From NCBI GenBank assembly GCA_023213315.1, contig JAKCPI010022111.1:1-64000 (forward strand): a DNA stretch of 64,000 nucleotides, written 5' to 3'. The stretch's first letter is position 1; every line of letters starts with the position of its first letter. Positions 24,111 through 36,419 of the stretch are shown piece after piece. The translations under genes were made by a program, and so were the position numbers. The notes below the pieces were generated by a model. It was not told where the DNA came from, made no database searches, and saw nothing but the letters and a program-made list of their open reading frames with translations. The stretch comes from Euborellia annulipes. Lineage: Eukaryota; Arthropoda; Insecta; Dermaptera; Anisolabididae.

Positions 24111-24487
24111 GTAGAGACCGGATTTTAAGCAAAATGCTTATTGCTCAATTTTATAAGCAGCCATTAGATATTTAATTTCTATACGAATTAGGAAAAACTA
24201 ATGCCCAATCGCACCGCACAATTTAAGTATGACTTAAAATTAAGTATCAACAACCTGGCAACGTTGTAAATTTTAGTGATATTCTGGTGATTTATTTTTA
24301 ATTTAATAATTTTTTCTTTTTAATAATCATAAACTAAATTAAATACATATTGTTTATAAATATTAATTTCAGAAAAATGAGAAAATCAGAAACAAAATAT
24401 TAATTTTCATGATTTTTGATTAATTAATAGCAATTTTATATATAGGCTACTATATATAAATATTAATAACGATCTGTCACTCTATAA

Positions 24488-24744
24488 CAGTGTTTTTCAA
24501 TCTGTGGGTCGGGACCCCTAGGGGGTGGCGAAGCCCTACACGGAGGGTAGGCGGCAAAAGGAAAAAGGCAAAGTTCTCCACGATAATAAAAACATAATTT
24601 CATGGAGAAGGGAAATAGGTACCAAAATAGAGAAAAGCATATAACTTACATAGTCTTTTGATTTACAATCTTTTTGTCGGTCATGAACCAAGAGAATCGC
24701 CAGAATTTTTCAACCTGTAAATTCAAAAAGATTGAAAAACACAG
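24488..24744. mobile_element. hAT-type MITE
   Basis: The ends CAGTGTTTTTCAATC and its near complement are bordered by CTCTATAA and CTCTACTA, an imperfect 8-bp duplication. Confidence 0.8.
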
Positions 24745-25123
24745 CTCTACTAATATAAGACTGTAAAATTTCGTTTCAAAATTCCAACGGGAAGTTGGTC
24801 AGAGCGTGACAGACGGATGGACCGACAGACCCTCCTCTAATATAATATAGATAGATCATCCTCGAAAATATAGTTCATTTAGTTCATGTTTTTTATAAGA
24901 AAAATCGAAATCGAATCCAAAAATTGTATTATTATTAGTTAATTAATATTATATTATCAATATTGTTTTTTAGCTTAAGTCATTGCTAAGCCCCGAAATC
25001 GAGGGCTTAAATATTTGGGGGTTAAGTATGAAATTTAACAAACTTTCATTGTCATTCGTTGCTAACCACGTTCGTTGCTAAGATAACACGTTCTCTGATT
25101 GAAAATAAAATCATGTTTCAAGA

Positions 25124-25200
25124 CCCAAATGGCGTGAATAAAGATGCCAGGACCCCCAATATATATTTATTAATAAATAACAGTATCGTTTAAGTCTTAT
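25124..25200 (+). mobile_element. SINE family 1, fragment
   Basis: The half-hairpin CCAAATGGCGTGAATAAAGA and GTATCGTTTAAGTCTTA remain. Confidence 0.55.
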
Positions 25201-25794
25201 AATATTAAATCACAAATAAATCAGCAGAATATCACTAAAATTTACAACGTTGCCATGTTGCTGATACTTTATTTTAAGTTATACTTAAATTGTGCGGTGC
25301 GATTGGGCATAAGTGCATTGAGATTGCATTTTTTATGCTTTTTTGCTTTTTTTGAGTTTTCTGCTTTTTTCCCTTTCGTGCTTATTTGAACTTATTTTAC
25401 GAATATTTATAATTTTTTTTTTATTAAAAAACTTTTTCCCATTCACACACTCATACACCAGGGACGTATATAAGGGGGGAGGGGGGGGCGCCCCCACCCC
25501 AAATTTTCCAAAAACCCCGCAGTGTAAAAAAATATAGCCCTGTAAAAAAAAAAAATTTTGCAGGGTGAAAAAATTTGGTTCCGCAAAAAAAAAAATTTTC
25601 GCAGGGCGGGGCGGAATAAATTTAGTTTCTTTAAAAAAAAATTTGTATACGCCATCGGTATGAGTAAAAATTGCTTATTAGATGCTTTTTTTCAACTTAT
25701 ATGCTTATTTAACAACTTTTTATTCAAGTTTTTTATGCTTTTTTAAGCACTTTTTTCCATTTTTTTATGCTTTTTTGTCCGGTCTCTAATTATA

Positions 25795-26935
25795 AGCTTT
25801 CGCCAGATTTTTAATATATGAAACCATATTTATTTAAATCATTAAATATAATTCAAATAAACTCACAAAGCTGGGATCGTACCCCTGACCCTTGAAACGT
25901 GAAATAAAAAACTGACCATTTTTATTTTTATTTATTTTTTTTTTTTTAGAAATTTTTTTTCTTTATTTATTTATTTTTGATAATTTTCTGATCTCTTCCC
26001 TCGATTCGAGGATTTACCATAGGTAACCATAAATGACCATTAATTACAAACTCCATTAACGTTTTTATCTAACAATATTTCAATCTAATATGATTATTTA
26101 ACCTTGACTATTAAAATTATCTCATATTTATTTATGTTTACATAATTATTGCAACCTATATTTTAGTTTTATCATTATTATTTAAAAATAATTTCTTATA
26201 AGAAAATATTAAACTTCTTTGGGGTAATGGCTAAGCTCCCATTTCAGTATTAATAGTTAATTAAAATAATTTACTACTTCAAAATTTAATTTTAATACTG
26301 TAGATAATAGTCCAATAGAAAATTAATCATTTTTATATATTTATTTTTAAATATCCGTCTGTCCGACATTGAAATTAAAATAATTTCCCCCATTTTGGCT
26401 ATATCTTTGATATTTTGTATACTTTATTTTATAGTTATCAAAATTCATCGTTCACATGTTTTAAACTTTATTAAAACTACTCTCGTCATTTTTTTCGATC
26501 AGTTCTCCCATTTTTTTTTTTCATTCAGAAGTTACATTATGGTTTGATTCAAATGTTGATCCCAAACAGATCCGGGCCCTTATAAATCTATTCAAAAATG
26601 ATTAATGGATGTTAAGTCGCATTTTTTGAATTGCGTGCAATATTGAGGCCAGTCAATAATAGGATGCAATGGCAAACAGCTTTAGCTTCCGCAAAATCCC
26701 GGTCAAAAACCTTCATCTTATTTGTATAAATATACTTGGATCGATACGGTATTAAAAATAATAACATAAATACCCTAGTATGTTAATTTTTTCACCCCTT
26801 ATTTAGTTTTTTTTTTCTTAATTTTAAATTTATATTATTAGCCTACTACAAAAAAAAAAGGCAACTGATAAAAATCTATAATAGTAAATAATTTTTCATA
26901 ATTTATTTTAGTAGTTGAGTTAGTGGTTGTAGATA
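25795..26935. other. AT-rich non-coding stretch
   Basis: Simple AT-rich sequence, no gene or repeat recognised. Confidence 0.6.
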
Positions 26936-26938
26936 TTG

Positions 26939-27149
26939 CAATGTTGGGTAGCGAGGATGCAGCCAAAGAGGTTTTGGACCAAAGAAAAACAGCAATTCCA
27001 ATAGAGACGTTTCGGCGAAAATTTTATTTTGAAAAATTCCTGAACGACTGAAGATGGCAAAATAAAATTTTCGCCGAAACGTCTCTATTGGAATTGCTGT
27101 TTTTCTTTGGTCCAAAACCTCTTTGGCTGCATCCTCGCTACCCAACATT
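26939..27149. repeat. Near-perfect palindrome with ribozyme core
   Basis: The left arm (AATGTTGGGTAGCGAGGATG and onward) is mirrored by the right arm ending at 27149. Only about 20 bp separate them, so the whole unit could extrude as a hairpin. Confidence 0.85.
27048..27083 (+). ncRNA. Hammerhead core at the tip of a palindrome
   Basis: CUGAAGA (27048-27054), a GGC/GCC stem II extended by AAAAU/AUUUU, and GAAACGUC (27076-27083). Only two stem I pairs (UC/GA) are evident. It sits at the centre of the 26939-27149 palindrome. Confidence 0.4.
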
Positions 27150-27290
27150 ATAATTTATTTTATGTAAACAGGGGGTGACTTATTTGCAAAAAATAATTTT
27201 AAAATTTTTGCTGGGCGACCAGTCAACTAGATGTATTTTTTTTTTTAAAGAATATTTTTGTAATTTATTTTTTATCAAAACAAAACAAAA

Positions 27291-27775
27291 CTGAGTAAGT
27301 AAAAAGTATAGCAGCTCTTATATATTTCATTTATTAAGGCCCACTAGGCTGACGTTTCAGTCTTGATTAAGACCATCTTCAGAGCTTGTGAGCTGTCAAT
27401 ATAGGCTCGTAAACAAATATCCAATCATATAAGGTGTGAACATACAAATAAGATATTTATAATAATTTTTTATATTAAAAAAAAAATGTTATAGTGATTG
27501 AAAATTGTTCGAAAACCCCAATAATGTAGGCCAGCGTTTCCGAAACTTTTGTGCCCGCAGTTCGGTACGAGGTTTTAAAATTTTTTGAGACCTCCCATTA
27601 TTAATAATTTTATATAAAAATTTATTATAAATAATTTATATGATTGAATATTTATTTGCGTGCCTATAGTGACAGCCCACAAGCTAGAAGATGGTCTTAA
27701 TCAAGACCGAAACGTCAGACTAGTGGACCTTAATAAATGAAATATATAATAGCTGTTATTCTTTTTACTTACTCA
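27291..27775. repeat. Foldback with ribozyme cores
   Basis: The ends TGAGTAAGTAAAAAG and CTTTTTACTTACTCA are inverted, and the arms share ATTTCATTTATTAAGG and the hammerhead segment. The interior 27400-27680 is AT-rich without visible coding sequence. Confidence 0.8.
27339..27393 (-). ncRNA. Hammerhead ribozyme motif in inverted repeat
   Basis: The minus-strand core CUGAAGA (27382-27376), a six-pair stem II (GGUCUU, AAUC loop, AAGACU) and GAAACGUC (27358-27351) are all there. Stem I is well formed: AGC/GCU next to the core, an internal loop, then GUGGGC against GCUCAC with one wobble. An internal loop in stem I is typical of natural hammerheads. The mirrored copy at 27685-27716 has lost CUG. 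Confidence 0.6.
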
Positions 27776-28124
27776 TTCCAGCTGTAAAATTTGCACCATT
27801 CAAAACTGCAAGTCTTAAATATAAATATTATTTGAAAAAAGTTGGTAGCCATTTCTTTTCTAGACGAATCCACTCTAAATAGCATAAGTTACATTTTAGA
27901 GTTTAGGCTTTCACAGTTGTTACGGTAGTAAAAGAATTAGATTTTCGGTTTAACTGTGGTTTATTTCTAAAAATTACAACGTTTCGGCCGCTCATTCTAT
28001 GGACTTCTTCAGGTACAATTCAGCTAAGATTATAAAGGTTGTTACATCTGTAACAATCTCAATTGAATTAGTATTGAGATTGTCACAGATGTAACAACCT
28101 TTTTAATCTTAGCTGAATTGTACC

Positions 28125-28368
28125 CATGGGCGTACCTAGGATCAAATCTAGGGGGGGGGGGGCAGATCATGGTCGTCCAGACATATTTTTTATATAGAGG
28201 GGAAAAGCCTTTGAATTAAAGGCATAAAAACCCTCGAGTCCTAACAAAAAAAATTATTCCCCGTAGCCATCCACCAATTTTGTTTCGTTTCATCACTTTA
28301 TATTTTTTTTTTTTGCTTCTAGGGGGGGGGGTGAGGGGGGCACCTGCCCCCCGCTGGGTACGCCCATG
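28125..28368. mobile_element. hAT-type MITE inserted in ribozyme foldback
   Basis: The ends CATGGGCGTACC and GGGTACGCCCATG are flanked by a perfect ATTGTACC duplication (28117-28124, 28369-28376). The interior has long G runs. Confidence 0.88.
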
Positions 28369-28372
28369 ATTG

Positions 28373-28413
28373 TACCTGAAGAAGGCCACAGAATGACTGG
28401 CCGAAACGTTGTA
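28373..28413 (+). ncRNA. Hammerhead ribozyme motif, GUU variant
   Basis: The core CUGAAGA (28376-28382), a perfect GGCCA/UGGCC stem II and GAAACGUU (28403-28410) are flanked by UAC and GUA as stem I. The cleavage triplet would be GUU, allowed but usually slow. A hAT-like MITE is inserted immediately upstream and its target duplication overlaps stem I. Degenerate relatives lie at 27978-28012, 42145-42195 and 59262-59300. Confidence 0.45.
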
Positions 28414-28469
28414 ATTTTTACAAATAAACCACAGTTAAACAGAAAATCAAATTCTTTTACTTACATTTT

Positions 28470-31325
28470 AAATTAAATAATAGTATATTATTCTTAGGGA
28501 TATTTTCACTCAAGTGAGCTCATGGATGGCAATCATGAATAATTACCCGAAATATGACCGAAACATTTACTTTCTATCAATACAAACCATTCTTTCTCCG
28601 AACCTCTTTTCTCTCACCTCTTAACTTTAATCATAAATGAACTGGAAAAAAAGACAAATCAAAGATGAAAAGATAGTACACAAGGAAATTTTTAGACTTT
28701 CAAGTTAATTGGTTAACAATGGTTATTTGGGCTGTCTATTTTCCGAAATTTATTTTTTACTCTTTTTTTTATAGACTTCTTGTTTTTAAGACATCAGAGA
28801 CTATTTAATTCATTAAAAAAAAAAATCAGAATCGCCTATTTGTTAGGGCTATATAAAGTTAAATAAAATAACATTTAATTATGGATATTTATTCATATTA
28901 ATTAGTATTATTAAAAACCAAAACTGCCTGTCGGTTCTCCACTACGTAAAGCCGATTCAATTCAAATCATGTTTTTTGTTCGTCCACCCAATTATTTAGA
29001 TTTATATCTACTAATTTGAGACAACTTACTTCGGATCTATCCATTAGAATACGATATACTTAATTATTATCATATATTTTATTGATAAATAAAAAAAAAT
29101 TAACATAGGAAAAATGTAAATAAATTTCCAGAAAGTATAACTGACGTCACCTACAAATAAGTTGATAAATTTTCCCTGTGCATTTTATGCACTTCATTAA
29201 TATCATTGGTAGGATAAATAAATATATTTATTTATACTCTTCAATACTTATACGCAAATCTTTATTATAATCAAAATAAATCTTTTTTTTTTTGTTAAAT
29301 TTATCACCAAACTTCTACGCAAATACTAAATTAAAATAGAAATATTCTATTTTTATTACGTTTATTAACGTAAAACATTTTATTGAAATTTTTTTTTTTT
29401 TTTTGTGACAAATATGATTTAAAACCCTTTCAATTTAAACCAACCATGAATACGTCACAGAAAAAGTACGTCACCAGGCCAACAGCCTGTCTGAATGTAT
29501 GACTGTGAACAAATTATCTAAAAAACGAAAAAACTCAAGTGACTGGAAGTTATTAATGCAGCACCGAAGGCGGGCTGCGCATCTAGTAACAAAGTCTAAT
29601 AAAATGGAATTTTAAACAACTGATGAATGTGTGATTTTTTAAATTAAATAAATTAAATTATAGACCAATTGACTATCTTATTATTTGTTATGTTGTTTAA
29701 CCGCACTCGGCTTGTTTTCTTTCGCCTTGCTTCATCAAAAATTTCTGCTAATTTGTCATTTATTCGACATTACTTTAACTGTTACTAGCCGATCTGCCCG
29801 CTTGTGACGGGCCTTTGCCTTTTCTTAATCAAGTGCCGCAATTTTTCAGTCAACTCGTTTCAATTCTCATAACTCTCTCTCTATATGACTGCAAAATTTT
29901 GTTTCAAAGGGAAGATGAAGGAACCAGGCGCCATTAATCTAAATCTTAGTAAAAGGGCATTTGATTTATAATTTTAAACAAAACCAATACACTCTAATAT
30001 TTTCGAACGGATATTTTGACAAATAGAAAAATATTTGATTGATTAATCAACGATTCGATCGAAAACCAGCAAATGACATGCAAAGCTTATTCTTACATCA
30101 GCTACCAATAAAGCGTTAACTTTCCATAAGTTCACTAAATGTTTTTTTCACGAAACTTCATCTGAGTTATATTTTGGAGTGAACAAAGTAAAAAATGCCA
30201 CAAGTGGTACGATTTGATGGGAAATATAATAATTACAATGGCAAATGACACCCGGAATTATTTTAATTTAAAATTTGAATTTCAACGTCCTAAAAATTTT
30301 ACTTTTTTTATTACAAAATTTTGGTTTATTATTACTACTACAGTTTATGTTTAAAAGTGATTAGGTTCTATTAAAAGAAAACCGAGCCCATGGAAGAAGT
30401 TCCAAGTTTATAGATGATATAGCAAGCTTTCTTCTCCCACAAGAATGTTGTAGATCAGAATGGGAGCAGCCGATTAAAAAATAAGAAAAAAAGTCTATAT
30501 AATGGAATGAATAGAATAGTTGTGTGAATGGGACATTGAGGTCCTCGGCCTGACCCGACCCACCCTCACCGACATTACGAACATTGGAAGGAACGTCTTG
30601 CCGCCCAGGGCTGCACCCTTGCAGATCGATACCGGAGGGGCGCCGGCTACATGCTCATTTCATATATTAACTTAGACACCCCCTTCCACTCTTACTCACT
30701 ATTTAGCCAGTCCTGTTTACTCTAGATCCTTTTATACAAAAACCACTATATAAATATCTACAATTGCAAGGTGTCAGATATCACTATTATTCTTTAATAC
30801 AAAAACATTTATGTTCAGATTGAGAATTTTACAAAAAAATTTATTTTTGGTAGAATTAAATTTTTTCACACCGCAATTGAATTTCCTTTTTATGAAACCG
30901 AGAAGTAGGATTATGGGAGATTTTATTTTTTAACTACTTCATCTGCTTGTTGTATTTAGTGAAAATGGATGGTTGGCTCGACAAAATCGTAACACCTGCG
31001 GGCTAGATATACCCCTACAATATTTGCAATACGCATTACACTGTGTAATATAAGTTGCAATGTACATTTGCGAGTTTTTTTTAAAGTGAAACTTTTATTC
31101 CATCGCCACAAATTTTTTCGCCTATTGCATGTCGCATTACTAGCCGTGACGTCACCGACGGCTCACGCCAGGTTACTTTACTACGCTTCGAGAATGCGCT
31201 ACTGTCGCTAGAGTCTTACATTGTTAGTAAAGATGTGGGCAGGGTGGGGGGTCACCAATTCATTAGTGTTGTTTCGTTTTTTAATGAAAATATTATTTAA
31301 ATTAGGGACCTTTTTCACAATATTC
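28470..31325. other. AT-rich non-coding stretch
   Basis: No exons recognised. GC-richer islets occur at 29560-29585, 29795-29815, 30535-30665 and 31135-31215, probably remnants of repeats. Confidence 0.5.
30535..30665. other. GC-rich segment with open frames, unassigned
   Basis: GGTCCTCGGCCTGACCCGAC through GGCGCCGGCTACATGC is GC-rich and open in more than one frame. It may be a worn fragment of a retroelement; I recognise no motif. Confidence 0.3.
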
Positions 31326-31329
31326 AATA

Positions 31330-31672
31330 GGATTCGGACCAAGAGGTTCAATTAAAAGACAAAACGTTTTTTAAAACAAAACTTTATTTGACCCCAGACA
31401 CTGTTTAGTCCACTTGCTGTAGGACTTCTTCAGTGGTTGGAGTCATAGAGAGCCATATTATGACTCTATTAGCAAATAATTTGAAGGAAACATGTCTATG
31501 TGTAGTTTGTTAAACCCCCCGACTGTTTGATAATAATTTTGTATAATATGGCTCTCTATGACTCTAACCACTAAATAAGTCCTACTACTGCAAGTGGACG
31601 AGGGTCAAATAAAGATTTGTTTTAAAAAACTTTTTGACTTTTAATTGAACCTCTTGGTCCGAATCTAATTGA
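31330..31672. repeat. Foldback, degenerate ribozyme family
   Basis: The arms ATTCGGACCAAGAGGTTCAA and its complement flank the unit. The minus strand of the left arm has CUGAAGA, a GUCC/GGAC stem II and UAAAC in place of GAAAC, so the catalytic G is lost. Confidence 0.75.
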
Positions 31673-31844
31673 AAATATTAGCCTATTTATATTTTTTCGT
31701 TTTATTGTTTATATTTATATATATATTTCATATCTTTATTAACTATATTTTTTCAGTGCCTACGATCCGAAAAAAAGTTTCACTTGCACCGACATAAAGT
31801 TTTATTTGTTATTTTGAGATTTATTGGCGACTGAATTGAAACAG

Positions 31845-31980
31845 TTTCGGCATACATCATCTGAGACCATTTAGACCCTGTCCCTTTTTTTTTGTAATTG
31901 AATTTTTATACAATGATTATCCATAAATACCGAGCCGTTCTCTTGGATTGAATCCGAAATATCCGCTATCTTCCTATTTT
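31845..31980 (-). mobile_element. SINE family 3, diverged reverse copy
   Basis: TTCGGCATACATCATCTGAG and CCATTTAGACCCTGTCCC correspond to the tail; the head is too worn to read promoter boxes. Confidence 0.5.
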
Positions 31981-32339
31981 TCATGAATTTTTTTTTAGAT
32001 ATATTTAATCACAATATTTTGTAAATTAGATTTACGGAATTAAGAAAAAAAAATTCCATTAAACACAATTCTTTTGTTTATATAGGTATGAGGAAAATTG
32101 AAAATTATTATTTCCCTCCGCCTCCTCCTCGATTCATCTGTATAATTATCATTATTTCACTTTCTATTTTATTTCTTCAATTGAATATTATTAGAAGAGA
32201 CCTTGAATTATTTTATAAATAAAACCTTTACCAACAAACTATTCATCATTTATTATTATTAAACCTAATAGTAGGAATGTTTCGTTCCTACTTCGGTCAG
32301 AAATACTAAGTTTCTTCGTTGATATCATCATACTATAAT

Positions 32340-32525
32340 ATAAAGCGTTAACCACTGACTTCTGTTTTATGTGCCTGTTTACCAGTTTCTCTCTCGCTGA
32401 TTGGCCAGAGACAGACGAAGTGGAGTCAGTGAGGGAAATTTAAAACTTTAAGTCAGAGAGGGAAATTTAAAATTTTCAAAGAGTGAGCAAGAATAAATTT
32501 TATGCATTTGCTCGCCGAAGTTATA
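32340..32525 (+). repeat. Dispersed repeat, same family as 6900-7070
   Basis: It carries CTGACTTCTGTTTTATGTGC, CTCTCGCTGATTGGCC and a duplicated AGAGAGGGAAATTTAAAA. Confidence 0.55.
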
Positions 32526-32529
32526 ATAT

Positions 32530-34350
32530 AATACTATTTAACCCTTTGTTTTATTTTTAATAATTAAAAGAATTAGCGTTATTTTATTATACAATGTTCT
32601 TGATTATCTCTGCACTACGGGGTCGGCATTTCCAATTACCAGTCAAAAAATGTAAATATATTTAATAATCGTCATAAACCTACCACTAAGGGCACAAAAG
32701 ATTTTGCTGATATTACAAAATTTGAAAATGAATATCAGCATCACGCACGCGTAGCTTTAGGATAATCTAAAAAAGCGTAGCTTTGTTTAATTTTTCTTTA
32801 GATGTAGAAAAAGAAAATAATTCCATTATAAAAATATTTTTTTATTTATTCGTGTTTCTATCTATTTTTTTAGAATCTTTTTTTCCTTGCCTTTTTCCTT
32901 TTATTTTTCAATGAAATACTTAACATGACAATGAGAAAGTACATTTTTTTCATTAGCATACAATCAATTTTTTTTTTTTTTTTATATACGAGTATGTATA
33001 TATTTATTTATAATTATGAGGTAATCCATTATTTGAGAACAAATGCAACTTTTCATTCATATCTTCAACATCTCGCCTTCTTATTTCTCATCTAAAAATA
33101 CTTGAGCCCAGCTCGATGCTTTTTTTCTCTCTCTCTCTCTCTGGACCACCTTTTAGCGGAAGGAAATGGACAAAAATGCCAGGCCCGAAATAACTTCTTG
33201 AATGATGATTATTTTTTAATGAAATCAAACAACTTCCTCTTTATAATCCACTATACATATAGAAACGGTTTAGTGATTTTATAATTAGAGGCGGAAAAAG
33301 TCTTTTGTCAATTTTGAGACTTTTTCCAGATTTTCTTAGATATCTCCACTGATCTCACAAAAAGAAACGTTTTTTGAGATTTTCAAAAACGACTTTTTTG
33401 GCACTTTTTTGACTCTCAGAGACTTTTTTTTTTAAAAGCGACTTTTATGACTGACTTTTGATGTTTTACATCTTTAATTCTAATATATCGGCGGAAACAA
33501 CATATATGTCGAAAAAAAAAAAAAAAAAAAAACTTGAGTGAGGCACAAAACATTTTCAATTACCGAAGATATTTTCCTACCTATCCTGTGCGACGAGCCA
33601 CACCAGATTTTTACTTTTGGACTAATGAAATTAGCTGGCCAAACGGACTATTGTCCAAGCCATATAAATATGAGAAGAAGAAGAAGAAGACTAATGAAAT
33701 TAAATTTTTTTTATTTATTTAATTAAATTTTAAATAACTCTGCCATATTTTGGTTATCGATAGATATGCTTTCTATTTCTTTTACTTTCTCATACTATTA
33801 ATTGTTCAAATTGACAGCGACTTTTTTGCCAAAAACAGGCATTTTACCGACTATTTGGGTAAAAAGAATAGACTTTAAAGGCGACTTTTTCCGAAAATAA
33901 GAGACTTTTTCCGCTCTCTATTTATAATATAAAATTATAATTTTTTTCTTCTATTATCTTTTTAGTATCTTCATAAAATAAAATTGAATTTGTCGCAGGA
34001 CATGAAGATACTTTTAAAAAGTTAATGAACTTTTAAATCAAAACGTTTCTTCAATAGTTTTAAAGAAATATAAAATTTTATACACTTTTTTTTAGAATTT
34101 GAAGATTAGTTCATTAATTAATTTTAAAGAGTGCTGGGAATTCCAAAAATAATTAGAGAGACACAGGAAAAAAAAATGAAAATGATGGCCTTCCCACTCA
34201 GAGAGATGTGGAAGGCCTCAATTTTTTGATCAAAATTACGATTACCATTGTATTTAACCAATTAAAAAAAAAAAAAAAAAACAATTTCTAATAATTTTAT
34301 ATTAAAAAGAAATAATAATAATTAATCAGCAAAATCGCTTTATGTAGTTA
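32530..34350. other. AT-rich non-coding stretch
   Basis: A purine/pyrimidine-biased block with repeated GACTTTTT words at 33295-33475 and its mirror at 33830-33930 probably marks another MITE (GGCGGAAAAAGTC ends). A double-hairpin end fragment lies at 33485-33612. Confidence 0.5.
33118..33142 (+). repeat. TC microsatellite
   Basis: A short run of TC dinucleotides in a non-coding region. Confidence 0.9.
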
Positions 34351-34697
34351 TATTAAAAAATCTGTTGTGACTGGTCGCACATTACACAACTTGCTCTTAC
34401 CTTCGGTAATTGAAAGTTGTGTTCTGTGCTTGTCACACCAGAATTTTTTGTGTCAACGTATATTTAGTTTCCGCCAATATATTAAAATTCAAGATAACGG
34501 TATAAAATTTAGAAACAAAGGGAAATATTCATTTTGTTACCATGGCAACCATTTCTCCTATCTTTCCTATGAAGTACAAGAGTACTGTGCTTCAAACAAT
34601 TGTGAGGGTAAAATGAGAATATACGTTTTAAAGAGCATCTAAGGAATATTAATTTGAAACTGGTAACCGTTGGCTCTAGTTGAAACATTATGCTTTA

Positions 34698-34920
34698 ATA
34701 GGAGAATTAAATTCACAAGGTTTTCTGTTTCAATAATATATTAATTTGATATTAACACTTTATACGTATTTCGACACCATATGTGTCATCTTCAGAAGCG
34801 AATTACATAGGCCTACTCTGCATTCGCTTCTGAAGATGACACATATGGTTATAAAGTGTTAAAATCAAATTAATATATTATTGAAACAGGAAACCTTGTG
34901 AATTTAATTCTCCTATTAAA
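34698..34920. repeat. Foldback inserted in a double-hairpin element
   Basis: Inverted arms of about 100 bp begin TAGGAGAATTAAATTCACAA. It interrupts the minus-strand double-hairpin element spanning 34358-35045, so it is the younger insertion. Confidence 0.8.
34763..34795 (-). ncRNA. Hammerhead-like core with extended stem III palindrome
   Basis: On the minus strand: CUGAAGA (34795-34789), a perfect GACAC/GUGUC stem II, then GAAAUACGUA. The stem III stretch AUACGUAU is an eight-base palindrome. Stem I is not convincing. Confidence 0.35.
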
Positions 34921-35049
34921 TCTAAAGAATAATTTGATTTTTGAATTTTTTAATGCATTTTCAACAAAATCTAGACATCGAATTTTTGACATGAAACCAA
35001 TACTTTCTCTCTATAAGTATATATTAACCTATATAAGAGAAAGTAAAAA

Positions 35050-36100
35050 GTATGCTTTAATCAAATTTTATTCCAAGTCAAGCCAGATTTTATTTTTATT
35101 ATCTAAACGTTACTTCATCAGGTTGATTAAAATTAAGAGAAAAAGCTTAATTAATGATATTCAATTTATTATTATTTATTACATAGTTCTTCCAAGTAGT
35201 TTATATAATTTAATATGATTTTTTATTATAACATAAAAACTATTATAATTAATGACTATCTCTTGTATAAATTAATCAGAACCATCTCAAGGGATTAAAG
35301 GAAACTAGAAAAAAAAATATAGGTGGCCTCGAATTAAATTAATTTTATTTAATAATATTATTATATATATCTCTAGAGGGAATTAATAACATTTCATTCC
35401 TAATCTATTCTCTCTTTTATTGTACTCTTAAAATTTTTTTCTTGAATATGAGATTTGACATGTTTTTGAAGACTTCAGAGGCATTTAACTTAAAAATTAA
35501 TTTTTTGAATTTTTACATTCGGAGGAAAAAAAAAAAAGAAAAAATAATTTATTCTATCACTAAAGATAGACGAGGTTTTTATCTTATCTTTTTTAAACCC
35601 TATCATTATAAATTAAAAAAAAAACAATGAGAAAATTCGTGCTAGTTTTTAGACAACATGTGGGCCAAAGTGAATATCTTTTTTTTTTTTTAACTTCAAT
35701 TTTTATTCCAAGTCAAGTCAGAGTTTATTTTTACCAAAACGTTAATTCATAAGGTTGATTAAAATTAAAAGAAAAAACTTAATTAATGATATACATATTT
35801 TTTTATATAAAATTTTACAATATTTCCATTACACCTACTAGAAAACTTCGAAGGTTTATTTATTTATTTATTTTTTTTTTTTGCTTTTATTATGCTCTCA
35901 AAAAATTGATAATTTAGAAATTTCAATAATATATTAGTTAATAAAACTTGTAATAATCCTTCCCCTTTCATAATTAATGTGTGCTTTCGGATGCCCCTTC
36001 TTTGAAAAATAATGCAACCATACATATTTCTTAGGGGAACGATTGCCTATCTCTTCCTTTGAAGGCGAACTACAGAAAAGTTTCTCCCCGCATTGATTAG
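35050..36100. other. AT-rich non-coding stretch
   Basis: A sequence of about 90 bp containing TTCCAAGTCAAG and AACGTTA recurs at 35072-35160 and 35705-35795, an old local duplication. No gene. Confidence 0.45.
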
Positions 36101-36111
36101 TTAATTATTAT

Positions 36112-36406
36112 TAGGGTCCGACCGAAACAAGATTTTCAGCTGAAACCGAAACCGAATATTCGGCCTCAATCCAAGTTTCGGCCGAAACCGTAACCGAAAC
36201 CGAAACTTGTATTTCCTATAAAAAATTCATATCATTTTACCTTTTTTTTTTTTTTGAAATTTTTTCCGGTCTGCGGAAAATTTTTTGGATGCGAGTCTCA
36301 TCCCATCTTCAGACTCAGGTTTCGGCCGGCCGAAACCGAAACTAAGGCCGAAACCAGGATTTTTGGCCGAAACCGTAACCGAAACCGAATATTCGGTCGG
36401 TCCCTA
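36112..36406. mobile_element. hAT-type MITE, TAGGGTCCGACCGA family
   Basis: The TAGGGTCCGACCGAA terminus and its near complement at the other end are flanked by a perfect ATTATTAT duplication. The interior is built of CGAAACCGAAAC repeats. A second copy is at 48112-48455. Confidence 0.9.
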
Positions 36407-36419
36407 ATTATTATTTGAA

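Larger units (their letters stand above)
24114..25790. mobile_element. Foldback element with AGAGACCGG ends
   Basis: AGAGACCGGATTTTA at 24114 is mirrored by CCGGTCTCT ending near 25788, and subterminal blocks (GCCCAATCGCACCGCACAAT) are mirrored near 25290-25310. Other repeats are nested inside: a hAT-like MITE at 24488-24744, a SINE fragment at 25124-25200 and a G-rich element at 25460-25655. Confidence 0.7.
27927..28463. repeat. Foldback with ribozyme cores, interrupted by a MITE
   Basis: Outer arms beginning AGTAAAAGAATTAGATTTTC are inverted. The inner palindrome around 28025-28115 (AAGGTTGTTACATCTGT) is also mirrored. The right half is split by an 8-bp-duplicating insertion at 28125-28368. 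Confidence 0.85.
34358..35045 (-). mobile_element. Double-hairpin element interrupted by foldback
   Basis: Reverse copy: TCTGTTGTGAC hairpin at the left, CTATATAAGAGAAAGTA at the right. The middle is replaced by the foldback at 34698-34920. Confidence 0.75.

Noticed and set aside
31330..31672. Functional hammerhead in this foldback
   Set aside because: The catalytic G of GAAAC is replaced (UAAAC) in the left half and the right half is further degraded, so only ancestry is claimed.
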